From the NCBI GenBank assembly GCA_045546735.1, contig JAZQDJ010000070.1, positions 1-42,819 of the forward strand: DNA of 42,819 nucleotides. The letters run 5' to 3'. The position numbers were made by a program, and so were the translations under genes. The DNA comes from SVFI01 sp045546735 (GTDB lineage: Bacteria; Bacillota; Clostridia; Lachnospirales; Lachnospiraceae). The notes below the pieces were generated by a model. The model saw only the letters and a list, made by a program, of their open reading frames with translations, did not search any database and was not told where the DNA came from. This document shows positions 15,956 to 24,103 of the stretch, one piece after another. Position 1 is the stretch's first letter; each line of letters starts with the position of its first letter.

Positions 15956-15984
15956 ATATTAGCACATGTTCTTACAGATTGCAA
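15956..15984 (-). promoter_or_regulatory. Promoter of the aldolase gene
   Basis: TTGCAA, 17 nt, TAATAT. The -35 lies inside the 3' end of pnuC, and the start site falls at the palindrome. Confidence 0.75.
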
Positions 15985-16658
15985 GTGGTTTTTTGCTGTC
16001 TTTTTTTCATCTTTTTCCAACTTATAAATCCATACAGGTCATTTACCAAAAAAGCGGTAAAACACACAAACACCGAGACATACCTAATATCCTCCATACT
16101 TGCCAGCGCCCACAACACCAAGAGCACAATATCATTTGCTGCATAAGCAATGGCAAAATACGGACTTCTGCGGAATGTCAAATATACCGCTACAAAACTG
16201 GTTGTCACAGAAATGGTACTGGGAATAATATTTGCCGTATGGAATGCCTCAAGAATAAAGTAAAACAAAATCGTTACCACTACTGCCAAAATCCACATAA
16301 AACCGATTTCCTTTTTCCCGACATCATTTACTTTGACTTCGCAGCGCTTTCCATTATACGGATTCCTAAGCCAAGAAACAAGTGCAAAAATTGCCATCGG
16401 CATCGTCATTCCCAAATACGTTATCATCTCACCGTAATATGCGCAAGTGTATGATATCACGCCGTAGAGCAAACTGAATATAACCATCAAAAACTGTCCG
16501 ATCGGATTTCCTTTCGCGCAGAAAATAAGGGATGTCACTCCAATCAGCGATGCTGCAAGTGTCATATAGTTTTCTCTGTCAAAAACTATGAACGATCCTA
16601 AAATCACAAGGACAGAACAACTCCACAGTATTTTTTCAAGCCGTGTAAAATAGTTCAT
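15972..16658 (-). CDS. pnuC: Nicotinamide riboside transporter PnuC
   Basis: PnuC is a facilitator for nicotinamide riboside or related vitamin B3 forms across the cytoplasmic membrane; uptake is driven by intracellular phosphorylation. The 228-residue protein has ~7 hydrophobic segments and the family's conserved parts: AKGNPIGQFLMVIFSLLYG near residue 48, MPMAIFALVSWLRNPY near 86, and PYFAIAYAANDIVLLVLW near 167. A cognate kinase (NadR-type) is not seen here. GAGGAGG precedes the ATG directly after a terminator-like hairpin, leaving no room for a separate promoter, so expression probably depends on readthrough or attenuation. Confidence 0.93.
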   Translation of the reverse strand: MNYFTRLEKILWSCSVLVILGSFIVFDRENYMTLAASLIGVTSLIFCAKGNPIGQFLMVIFSLLYGVISYTCAYYGEMITYLGMTMPMAIFALVSWLRNPYNGKRCEVKVNDVGKKEIGFMWILAVVVTILFYFILEAFHTANIIPSTISVTTSFVAVYLTFRRSPYFAIAYAANDIVLLVLWALASMEDIRYVSVFVCFTAFLVNDLYGFISWKKMKKRQQKTTCNL

Positions 16659-16677
16659 CTTTTCCTCCTCAAAAAAA

Positions 16678-16723
16678 GCATCCGTTGCGCATCTTCAAAG
16701 ACCTAACGATGCGCAGCGAATGC
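16678..16723 (-). terminator. Terminator or attenuator hairpin directly before pnuC
   Basis: GCATTCGCTGCGCATC pairs with GATGCGCAACGGATGC (one mismatch and a wobble), followed by a run of seven T that touches the pnuC ribosome-binding site. An alternative small stem, AATGC-N5-GCATT (16719-16733), overlaps its 5' arm and could compete with it. Confidence 0.7.
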
Positions 16724-16757
16724 TCTTTGCATTCCTACCCGGTGGCAGTATTTTTAT

Positions 16758-17183
16758 TTATCTTCCGAAACTAAAGAAATTTGAAATCGACTCACTTACT
16801 TTCTTCAGTTTTTCCGAAACATTATTAATATTCTCAAGCGTCTCCTCAAGCTCGGCGGCATTAATCGTTTCCACGATCTCACCGATTTTCTTCATATCAA
16901 CTTCCTTGAAGGAATCATTGATATACTCAAAATCAATCTTCTCCACTGTCTTATTGAATTTCTCGATGGCATCATTGACCTGATCTGTATCAATCTGAGC
17001 GACCTGATCTGCAACGACCTGTACTTCTTCCATAAAAACGTTGACGCGTGAAATTCCGATGATCAAAACCACAATCATCACAAGCGAAAATACCGATGAC
17101 ACAATGCTCAAAATCCGATTCATCAAAAGCGATTTCTTGAGCGATTTCATTTCCATTAAAAGTTCTTCGTTGTTCATGTGCAA
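16758..17183 (-). CDS. Membrane-anchored coiled-coil protein of unknown function
   Basis: I do not recognise this 141-residue protein. It has a short cytoplasmic head with a basic, heptad-like stretch (residues 1-20), one transmembrane segment (~21-45, ILSIVSSVFSLVMIVVLIIG), and an extracytoplasmic region of helices with regular hydrophobic spacing (~46-138) rich in Glu, Asn, Val and Ile. The region has the recurring pattern of N/E-rich segments such as INDSFKEVD and ETLENINNVSEKLKK. No cysteine or catalytic motif is present. It begins 5 nt after the SGNH gene stop, with GGGAGG, so it belongs to the MBOAT-SGNH transcript and may be an accessory or scaffold subunit. Confidence 0.75.
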   Translation of the reverse strand: MHMNNEELLMEMKSLKKSLLMNRILSIVSSVFSLVMIVVLIIGISRVNVFMEEVQVVADQVAQIDTDQVNDAIEKFNKTVEKIDFEYINDSFKEVDMKKIGEIVETINAAELEETLENINNVSEKLKKVSESISNFFSFGR

Positions 17184-17188
17184 CCTCC

Positions 17189-18175
17189 CTAATCCAAATC
17201 CACATACTTTTTCATCAAAAACTCATCAAACACCTCTACGCCGTGACTGTTCAAATGATCTGCATCGCCGAAGCAGTCATTCGGGTAACAATAGAAATCC
17301 GGATAAATTTCCGCGTCCGGATATTTCTTTACAAGTTCCTGCATATAGTTGCGATAATGCTCTTTAAACTCTGAAGTCAAAATTCCGTACGAAGTTTCAT
17401 TCATTGGTGTCTGTTCCAATACGATACGAATATCGTGCTCCCTGCACAGTGCAAACGTCTCTTCCAAATACCATGTAAGGATGTCGGAAGCCTTGAAATC
17501 ACTGACTTTTGCTTCCCCATTAATATCGCCGGACTGCTCTGCTGTCCCGTATGTACTATAGCCTTTAAACTCTACCATTACGTCATACTTTTTGCTTGTT
17601 TTCTCATGTCGACCGACAAATGCCGACTTCTTCAACGCTGTTGCGTACTTATTCGGCATATAATATTTATACATCAAATATTCAGTCTTGTAATCCTCAA
17701 TCAAAATATTCTGCGTATCTTCAAACTCTAAAGCCCTGGCTGTCAAATCACGGAAATCATCCTCTGACAGCGTGTGGAAATACACACTTCTCGTCCAAAG
17801 CGTATCAACATCCATGTAGTGCATCGGCGCATATGCCATCACAACCGCCTCCGGTGCCGCATGATGTTGCAGATATTCCTTCAGACTGTAGTATCCTTCT
17901 ATCGGCGTTCCGCCTCCGAGCGCAATGTTATAGGAATCCTCCCACAAAAGCTCCGGCCGAAATCCCGCCTTTGTCCTCGAGTCTCCGAGAATAAGGATAC
18001 GCGCATCCTCCGTATTCAGTTGTCCGGTCACGTAATCCTTCTGCTGACGGTACATTGCATATTCATCATCAAGATAATACATCGGGAAAAATCTGCAATA
18101 TAGCGGGAGCAAGACGAAAAACGGAAGAATCAGGGCGGTCAGCTTACCTATCATCCGCCAAATATCTTTCCACAT
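17189..18175 (-). CDS. SGNH-type acyltransfer partner protein (membrane-anchored)
   Basis: The 328-residue protein has one N-terminal membrane anchor (~residues 10-30) and an extracytoplasmic SGNH-hydrolase-like domain: ARILILGDSRTKAGF near residue 58 (nucleophile Ser block), LGGGTPIEGYYSL near 86, and the late DADHLNSHGVEVFDEF near 305 with the Asp-x-x-His dyad. Proteins of this form pair with MBOAT enzymes to move acetyl groups onto surface polysaccharides (compare AlgJ/AlgX or PatB/DltD-like partners). It follows the MBOAT gene by 15 nt with a GAGG site, which supports that pairing. The polymer acylated is not known. Confidence 0.8.
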   Translation of the reverse strand: MWKDIWRMIGKLTALILPFFVLLPLYCRFFPMYYLDDEYAMYRQQKDYVTGQLNTEDARILILGDSRTKAGFRPELLWEDSYNIALGGGTPIEGYYSLKEYLQHHAAPEAVVMAYAPMHYMDVDTLWTRSVYFHTLSEDDFRDLTARALEFEDTQNILIEDYKTEYLMYKYYMPNKYATALKKSAFVGRHEKTSKKYDVMVEFKGYSTYGTAEQSGDINGEAKVSDFKASDILTWYLEETFALCREHDIRIVLEQTPMNETSYGILTSEFKEHYRNYMQELVKKYPDAEIYPDFYCYPNDCFGDADHLNSHGVEVFDEFLMKKYVDLD

Positions 18176-18190
18176 ACTCTGTCCTCAAAC

Positions 18191-19630
18191 TTAAAATTGA
18201 AAATATACAAATTCCTGCGCATTAAATGATGCAAGCATCAGCACAAGAAACACAAATCCATAATAAATTACCCATCTTACCGTTTTCTTCAACGAGCGCA
18301 CCTTTGCAATCGGGTCATTTTTAAGCGCTGCAAAATCATACACCATAAGAAGGACAAACGGAATGACAAGCGATAAAACTTCCGATACTCCCATTCCGAA
18401 ATCTGCCAGCCCTTTTGCTATGTATGCCGCAGGATTCATCAGACCGTCCCACATATGCACTAACACATAACATGCATCCGAAACGGTTTCCGCGCGGAAG
18501 AACACCCACGCAAGCATCGCAATCACAAATGTCACGATTCTGCAAAGCCAGATGGCAGAACCTTCCTTTTCCCTTTTGGCAAGTTTCCTCATAAACGGGA
18601 AGCAATTCTCAAGCACCTGAAGGAATCCGTGCAAACCGCCCCAAACAACAAAATGCCAGGCAGCTCCATGCCAAAGACCGCTCACAAAAAATGTCACCAG
18701 CAGGTTACATGCATTCCTTGCTTTGCTAACCCTATTGCCTCCAAGCGGAATATACACATAATCACGGAACCATGTCGAAAGCGAAATATGCCAGCGGCTC
18801 CAGAAATCTTTTATCGATACCGCAAAATACGGACTCTTAAAGTTTGTCATCAAATTAATATCAAACAGCTTTGCACATCCGATGGCTATATCCGAATAAC
18901 CCGAAAAATCACAATATATCTGGAATGTAAAGAAAAGCGCTGCAAGCAACATCGAAAAACCGCCGTAGTAATGCACATCATCAAAAATCTGATCCGCATA
19001 AATTGCCAGATTATCTGCCACTACCAGCTTTTTGAAAAATCCCCACGCCATAAGTAAAAGGCCGTAGGTTGCTTTTTCTTTATCAAAATGATGCTCGCCC
19101 TTAATCTGAGGCAACAGATTGCCTGTTCTCTCAATCGGCCCCGCCACAAGCTGCGGAAAGAAAGAAATAAATGCCGCATATGTAAGGAAATTCTTCTCCG
19201 GCTCCACGTCCCCGCGGTATACGTCAATCACATAACTGAGCGTCTGGAACGTATAAAACGAAATTCCGACCGGAAGCATAAGTGAAAGCGTCACCGGATG
19301 CACCTCAATGGCAAATCTCCCAAGCACCCCCGCCAAACTTAGACTGAAAAAGTTGAAATACTTAAAGAAAAACAATACTCCGAGCGACGCAATCAGCGTA
19401 GAGCACAGGAGAACTGTTTTCTTCTTTTTCCACTTCTTCATCAAAATCGCACAGCCATACGACACGACCGTGGTAAACAATATGAGTACCACATATTTTA
19501 CATTCCAACTCATGTAAAAATAATAGCTGGTGATTAGAATCCAGATCGGACGATATTTATTTGGCAATGCCCAGTATAAAAAGAATACAATAGGCAAAAA
19601 TACGGCAAATGCCAACGAATTAAACAACAT
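18191..19630 (-). CDS. MBOAT family O-acyltransferase (AlgI-like)
   Basis: A 479-residue multi-pass membrane enzyme expected to bring acyl groups from cytoplasmic acyl-CoA to the outside for transfer to a surface polymer. The N-terminus MLFNSLAFAVFLPIVFFLYW is the typical AlgI-like opening. The MBOAT core has PVGISFYTFQTLSYVIDVYRG near residue 118, GPIERTGNLLPQI near 163, SGYSDIAIG near 246, and the catalytic His in FVSGLWHGAAWHFVVWGGLHG near 320. I prefer the ATG at 19630 (GGAGG 8 nt upstream) over an upstream frame at 19687. It is the first gene of a three-gene set with the SGNH and coiled-coil proteins, and it lies directly after rnpB. Confidence 0.92.
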   Translation of the reverse strand: MLFNSLAFAVFLPIVFFLYWALPNKYRPIWILITSYYFYMSWNVKYVVLILFTTVVSYGCAILMKKWKKKKTVLLCSTLIASLGVLFFFKYFNFFSLSLAGVLGRFAIEVHPVTLSLMLPVGISFYTFQTLSYVIDVYRGDVEPEKNFLTYAAFISFFPQLVAGPIERTGNLLPQIKGEHHFDKEKATYGLLLMAWGFFKKLVVADNLAIYADQIFDDVHYYGGFSMLLAALFFTFQIYCDFSGYSDIAIGCAKLFDINLMTNFKSPYFAVSIKDFWSRWHISLSTWFRDYVYIPLGGNRVSKARNACNLLVTFFVSGLWHGAAWHFVVWGGLHGFLQVLENCFPFMRKLAKREKEGSAIWLCRIVTFVIAMLAWVFFRAETVSDACYVLVHMWDGLMNPAAYIAKGLADFGMGVSEVLSLVIPFVLLMVYDFAALKNDPIAKVRSLKKTVRWVIYYGFVFLVLMLASFNAQEFVYFQF

Positions 19631-19689
19631 GGAGCTATCCTCCGAAGTATTTTTACCTGCACTGCAGGTCTTATCCGTAAAAATCAAAA

Positions 19690-20044
19690 AAGTAAGCAGG
19701 ACGATAAGCCGGGTTATGTCGTTGAATGATCATCTATCTAGACCTGCCGTTACCGACAGGTTCGAGCAACCTACCTGAGGACACAGCGGGCAACTGTATC
19801 GTCCTTACATTTGGTCTTGCTTCGGATGGGGTTTACATGTGCCCCTGTTGTTACCAACAGGGCGGTAGTCTCTTAAGCTGCCTTTCCACCCTTACCGGCA
19901 AAAGCCGGCGGTATATTTCTGTTGCACTAGCCTTGGAGTCGCCTCCACCGGACGTTATCCGGCATCCTGCCCTGTGAAGCCCGGACTTTCCTCGTCTGCA
20001 GCCTTTCGGCGATGCAGCCGCGATCATTTGTCCTACTTACTTAC
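19690..20044 (-). ncRNA. rnpB: RNase P RNA (A-type)
   Basis: The catalytic RNA of RNase P. Reading the minus strand, P1 is GTAAGTAGGAC pairing with GTCCTGCTTAC at the two ends. The universally conserved GAGGAAAGTCCGGGC (P4 5' strand) follows the first helices, AACAGAAATATACC sits centrally, and the closing GACATAACCCGGCTTATCG is the P4 3' side. The organisation, with GGTAAGGGTGGAAAGG and intact upper helices, is A-type. Length is ~355 nt. The promoter at 20051-20079 places the start at the 5' end of P1. Confidence 0.95.
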
Positions 20045-20050
20045 TAAAAT

Positions 20051-20079
20051 ACTATACTTGATTTCTTTTTTTCTTGCAA
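20051..20079 (-). promoter_or_regulatory. Promoter of rnpB
   Basis: TTGCAA, 17 nt, TATAGT, with the inferred start matching the first nucleotides of P1. Confidence 0.8.
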
Positions 20080-20095
20080 TGACATTCTGTAAATA

Positions 20096-20788
20096 TCAGC
20101 CCGCTTCACCGACGATATCCACCAAAAGCAAAGCCAAATCATCCTTTGACGGTTCGCTTATGTTATATTGTCTGTCAACTTTTTTTATCGGCAGCCATAC
20201 AAAAGTTTCTACTGACTCATTTTTATAAAAATCTTTGTCATTTGTATAAAAGTCTTTGTATGCGTCATCCTTATCAAAATCATCCCAGTTGATATCTCTT
20301 GCCTTATATTCAGCTACAGGATTCCCCCAAAAATGCATTTGACTGTAATTCACTTCTTTATCATACCACCTATTATAGTCTTTTGACACTCTTCTACAGC
20401 CATGACCTGAATATTGACCGACCAAATAGCATTTATCATTACAGCTTTGTACTCTTAATACAATCTTGAGTTTGTCAAATAGTATTTTTGACTCAAAACC
20501 ATATGCATTTTCTATTACAACTTCTTTATCTGTATATTCAAATACTTTTTCTTGCAATATTTCACACGGAACAGACTGTACTATATTTAATTCTTCATCA
20601 TCAGAATAATAGTCCGTCACTATCTCCCCAAACTTCGACCTATAGTATCTTTCAATTGTTTTGACACTGCGTCTGCACTGTAATGGCAGCCATTTCCTTT
20701 CAAATTGCTCTAAGTCTTCTACAAACCAAAATGTTGTTCCGTCACATATCGGGCTGCAATTATTATCATATAATGTTATTTTATACAT
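20096..20788 (-). CDS. AT-rich hypothetical protein
   Basis: I do not recognise this 230-residue protein. It is acidic and soluble in appearance, rich in Asp, Tyr, Lys and Asn, with no signal peptide, membrane segment or known catalytic motif. Features include CDGTTFWFVEDLEQFERKW near residue 16, several Tyr-Asp-rich stretches, and DKDFYKNESVETFVW near 184. The gene is visibly more AT-rich than its neighbours and stands alone between rnpB and the nucleoside kinase gene, with GGGGG before its ATG. These traits suggest an acquired accessory gene. No integrase, att repeat or partner gene is seen. The ORF is intact, and its length and codon continuity support it being real. Confidence 0.6.
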   Translation of the reverse strand: MYKITLYDNNCSPICDGTTFWFVEDLEQFERKWLPLQCRRSVKTIERYYRSKFGEIVTDYYSDDEELNIVQSVPCEILQEKVFEYTDKEVVIENAYGFESKILFDKLKIVLRVQSCNDKCYLVGQYSGHGCRRVSKDYNRWYDKEVNYSQMHFWGNPVAEYKARDINWDDFDKDDAYKDFYTNDKDFYKNESVETFVWLPIKKVDRQYNISEPSKDDLALLLVDIVGEAG

Positions 20789-20937
20789 GTTTTACCCCCT
20801 GTCCCATAACACTCCCTTACCCAATGTTATAATAAATATTTTTAAAACAAAAAGAAGGCCACAAACATATCCATTGGATCACCTACTCTATCCAATCTCT
20901 ACATCTGTGACCCCCCTCCCATTCTATTTCTATGTAC

Positions 20938-22593
20938 TTACACCGGGAAACAACTTCCCCCTGCAAATTCCCTCACAATTGAATTGTTTGGCAGATGCTC
21001 GCTGCTAACGCCGAGGAAATACTCCAGGAATTTCAAAAGACGTTTTGCCTCATGATATTCCGGCTCCTCCGGACTAATACTGAACAGAAGCGGTTCTGCG
21101 AACTGCTTGAGCACTGCTAATTCATAAATTAATGCACTGTTAAAGAATGCATCTGCGCTCTCCTGGAACGGGAAGATATTCTCTTCCTCACCTCTGCGCA
21201 CCGACGGCCACATCTGAATCGTACGCTTTGCAGAAGCACCGCGCGTACGCGCATCACGTACCATACGGCGAAGAAGACGCCCATCCGTTGTCGGAATGCG
21301 GTTGTGCTCATCGACATTTAAGCTTGTAAGTGCACTGATATATATCTTAAACTTACTCTCATTCGGAAGCGAATAAGAAAGCTTATCATTCAATCCATGG
21401 ATACCTTCGATAACAAGAATATCATCCGGTCCGAGTTTCTTTTTATTGCCTTTGTACTCACGGTGTCCGGTCTTAAAGTTAAACGTAGGTAACTCCACTT
21501 CCTCTCCCGCAAGAAGTTTGCTCATATCATGGTTAAACAATTCCACATCAAGAGCACCGAGACATTCGAAATTGTAATCTCCGTTCTCATCGAGCGGCGT
21601 ATCTTCACGATTGACAAAATAATCGTCAAGTGCAATCGGATGCGGTGTCAAACCGTGTGTACGGAGCTGAATCGACAGTCTGTGTGAGAATGTCGTCTTA
21701 CCGCTGGAAGACGGACCTGCAATCATAACAAATTTTACACCCTTACGCTCGGAAATCTCGTGCGCAATCTCACCGATACGTCTTTCCTGGAATGCTTCCT
21801 GTACTAAAATCAGGTCATTTAACTTGCCGTCACAAATCTGATTGTTCAAATCGCCGACCGTATCAATACCCATTTTGCTGCCCCATTCATCCGCCTGGCG
21901 GAGTGTATGGAACAATTTTTCGCGCGGTACAAACTCGGTAATTTCTTCCGGCGACTTTTTGTCCGGAAGATTTAAAATAAAACCGCCTTCATATGCCTCC
22001 ACTTCGAAATGCTGTACATAACTTGTGTTTGGAAGCATATATCCGTAGTAATAATCACAATAATCTTCAATGTTGTAAATATTGATAAAAGAACCCCTAC
22101 GAAACTTAAACAGATTTACTTTATCTGCCATTCCTTGCTTTTCAAAGGCAGCAGTTGCCTCATCTTTCGGCAATGTACGCTTTACAATCGGAATACCTGC
22201 ATCCACAATTTCCTGCATACGCGCCTGCACACGCTTTGCTGCTTCGTCAGTTACCTCATGCTTACTTACAATGCTGATATAATATCCTTTTCCGATGGCA
22301 AACTCAACTTTTACTTTGTCCGGCTTATCTGTCGTCATGACATCTTTGATTGCCTTCATCATAATCATTGTTGCCGTGCGGACATAAGTCTTATGGCCGG
22401 CAGTATCGCCATATGTAAGGAATTTTACCTCATCACCGTCCTTCACCGCTTTGGTGAGTTCACGAAACTTGTCATTTACAACTGCGAGCGCTATTTTATG
22501 CGCATAGTCTTTCTGATAAGCCTGTGCTAACTGCTCATAAGTAGTTCCTTCTTCTACCTGTTTTGCTACGCCATTTACCCCAATCGTAATCAT
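20938..22593 (-). CDS. Uridine kinase-like nucleoside kinase with TGS domain
   Basis: The 551-residue protein joins an N-terminal ThrRS-like TGS domain and SAD-type part (residues 1-~270; starting MITIGVNGVAKQVEEGTTYEQL) to a C-terminal uridine-kinase/phosphoribulokinase-like P-loop domain. Walker A GPSSSGKTTFSH is at ~290-301, followed by DDYFVNRE and the IEGIHGLND signature near 403. Proteins of this arrangement are annotated as nucleoside (uridine) kinases, mainly by homology. AAGGAGG lies 7 nt before the ATG, 15 nt after the nif3 stop, making it the last gene of the dgt-dnaG-rpoD operon. No convincing terminator was found downstream. Confidence 0.9.
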   Translation of the reverse strand: MITIGVNGVAKQVEEGTTYEQLAQAYQKDYAHKIALAVVNDKFRELTKAVKDGDEVKFLTYGDTAGHKTYVRTATMIMMKAIKDVMTTDKPDKVKVEFAIGKGYYISIVSKHEVTDEAAKRVQARMQEIVDAGIPIVKRTLPKDEATAAFEKQGMADKVNLFKFRRGSFINIYNIEDYCDYYYGYMLPNTSYVQHFEVEAYEGGFILNLPDKKSPEEITEFVPREKLFHTLRQADEWGSKMGIDTVGDLNNQICDGKLNDLILVQEAFQERRIGEIAHEISERKGVKFVMIAGPSSSGKTTFSHRLSIQLRTHGLTPHPIALDDYFVNREDTPLDENGDYNFECLGALDVELFNHDMSKLLAGEEVELPTFNFKTGHREYKGNKKKLGPDDILVIEGIHGLNDKLSYSLPNESKFKIYISALTSLNVDEHNRIPTTDGRLLRRMVRDARTRGASAKRTIQMWPSVRRGEEENIFPFQESADAFFNSALIYELAVLKQFAEPLLFSISPEEPEYHEAKRLLKFLEYFLGVSSEHLPNNSIVREFAGGSCFPV

Positions 22594-22608
22594 AAGAAAC
22601 CCTCCTTA

Positions 22609-23391
22609 TTATATGATTTTGAACGGACTCTCCGATTCATCACAAACAACTGTAATGCCTTCGATCTGTTCCTCTAAATAATCCTGCATATACGGAATAA
22701 AAATCTTCTCAAGTCCCCAATGACCTGCATCAATCACTGCCATACCCCGCTCCAGTGCATCAATACCGTCATGATGGGCAATATCGCCTGTAATCAGAAC
22801 ATCCGCTTTTTTTGCAAGCGCCGCTTCTATCATTGATTTTCCGGAGCCCGGTGAAATCGCTACCCTTGAAATATTTTTATCCATTTCACCAAACACTTTT
22901 ACCCACTCAATACCGAAAATCCATTTTACAGACTGTGCACAATCTTCCAGCGACATTTCTTTTGTGAGCTTACCGACACGTCCGATTCCTTCTTCCACAC
23001 CGTCGTTTTCTGTTGTAACAGCTAAAACGCTCTTGTCCGTAAGTCCGAAACGATCCGCCGCCTCACAAGCCATCTGCGTTACGTCAAAATTCGTATGCAT
23101 CGTATAATAACAAATATCTGCCTGTATGAGTTTCAAAATTCTTCTTCCGATATAATCCTCGGAATTTACTTTTTTAATGCCTTTGAAGATCAGCGGATGA
23201 TGTGTTAAAAGCATATCTGCTTTGCAACGGATGGCTGCCTCAACCACCTCCGTTGTCGCATCAAGGGCAACGTAAATCTTTTTAATTTCCTTATCTGTTC
23301 GTCCGGCCAAAAGTCCCGGATTATCCCAGCTTTCTGCATAAGAAAGCGGCGACAATTCTTCTAATCGACGAATCACTTCATCACAACGCAT
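22609..23391 (-). CDS. Nif3-like dinuclear metal centre protein (DUF34)
   Basis: This 260-residue member of the NIF3/YqfO family has a conserved hexameric fold with a two-metal site. The metal-ligand motifs are visible: LLTHHPLIFKG near residue 61, YTMHTNFD near 98, and GDIAHHDGIDA plus VIDAGHWGLEK toward the C-terminus. The biochemical role of the family is still uncertain. In Firmicutes it commonly sits next to trmK and rpoD, as here. Its start overlaps the trmK stop by 11 nt, so the two are translationally coupled. Confidence 0.93.
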   Translation of the reverse strand: MRCDEVIRRLEELSPLSYAESWDNPGLLAGRTDKEIKKIYVALDATTEVVEAAIRCKADMLLTHHPLIFKGIKKVNSEDYIGRRILKLIQADICYYTMHTNFDVTQMACEAADRFGLTDKSVLAVTTENDGVEEGIGRVGKLTKEMSLEDCAQSVKWIFGIEWVKVFGEMDKNISRVAISPGSGKSMIEAALAKKADVLITGDIAHHDGIDALERGMAVIDAGHWGLEKIFIPYMQDYLEEQIEGITVVCDESESPFKII

Positions 23392-24103
23392 ATCTTTCTT
23401 CCGCCCTTCTTAAAAATACCAACTTATCTTCTACCTGTTTGTCCTGACTGTTCTTTTCGCGCATTTGTTCTAAAATACGCTCAAACTTTCCGATTTCCTT
23501 CTGCAAAAACTCTAAAAGTACCGGGTGTTTTTCTTTCAGCAAAAGCGGTCCGAATGCATCGGCCAAATCGCTGTCATAATCCACTCCGCTCAGCGGCTCA
23601 GCCATATATTCTGCCCGCAGCATAGGATAATATTTCCCATCCTCGAAAATCATTTTCTCCTCCACGATTGTATAATCATGTTCTCTGAGAAATGCACGAA
23701 GCATCGCATGCTCCGATTGCGGCTGTAAGATAAACCTTGGCACGGAAATCCCCCTATCATCTAATGCATCTTTCAAAATACGTGTCATTAAAGCACCGCC
23801 CATTCCGGCAATAACAACACTGTCCACGCTGTCTTCTTCCGTTACCTTTGACAAACCATCCGACAAACGAAGGTCTATGTATTCTTCCAATCCGAATGCG
23901 TTCACATGCTCCTTTGCGCGCAAAAGCGGTCCCTTATTTACGTCCATTGCAATCACTTTTTGTACTGTTTCATTTTGCACCAGCCAAATAGACACAAAAC
24001 CGTGATCACAACCGACATCTGCAACAACGCCGCTCTTTGGCACCATATCCGCTATCGCCTGCATCCGCTTGGAAAGTTCGATTTTTCTAGTATATTCTGC
24101 CAT
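23381..24103 (-). CDS. trmK: tRNA (adenine-22-N1)-methyltransferase
   Basis: TrmK methylates N1 of A22 in the D-loop of tRNAs using S-adenosylmethionine. The 240-residue protein has the SAM-binding motif I VADVGCDHGFVSIWL near residue 27, AMDVNKGPL (motif II), DGLSKV, VVIAGMGGALM near 97 (catalytic region) and LQPQSEHAMLRAFL near 121, matching the COG2384/TrmK family. The C-terminal region (~170-240) is helical and charged. It overlaps rpoD by 1 nt (TAATG) and nif3 by 11 nt, typical of the rpoD operon. Confidence 0.93.
   Translation of the reverse strand: MAEYTRKIELSKRMQAIADMVPKSGVVADVGCDHGFVSIWLVQNETVQKVIAMDVNKGPLLRAKEHVNAFGLEEYIDLRLSDGLSKVTEEDSVDSVVIAGMGGALMTRILKDALDDRGISVPRFILQPQSEHAMLRAFLREHDYTIVEEKMIFEDGKYYPMLRAEYMAEPLSGVDYDSDLADAFGPLLLKEKHPVLLEFLQKEIGKFERILEQMREKNSQDKQVEDKLVFLRRAEERYAL

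Noticed and set aside
19655..19669. ACCTGC-N3-GCAGGT hairpin between rnpB and the MBOAT gene as the rnpB terminator
   Set aside because: It is followed by A rather than T on the minus strand; RNase P RNA more likely ends at the T-rich stretch just after P1.
20873..20896. 7-bp inverted repeat ATTGGAT/ATCCAAT after the nucleoside kinase gene as terminator
   Set aside because: No T run follows on the minus strand and the stem is short; not counted as a terminator.
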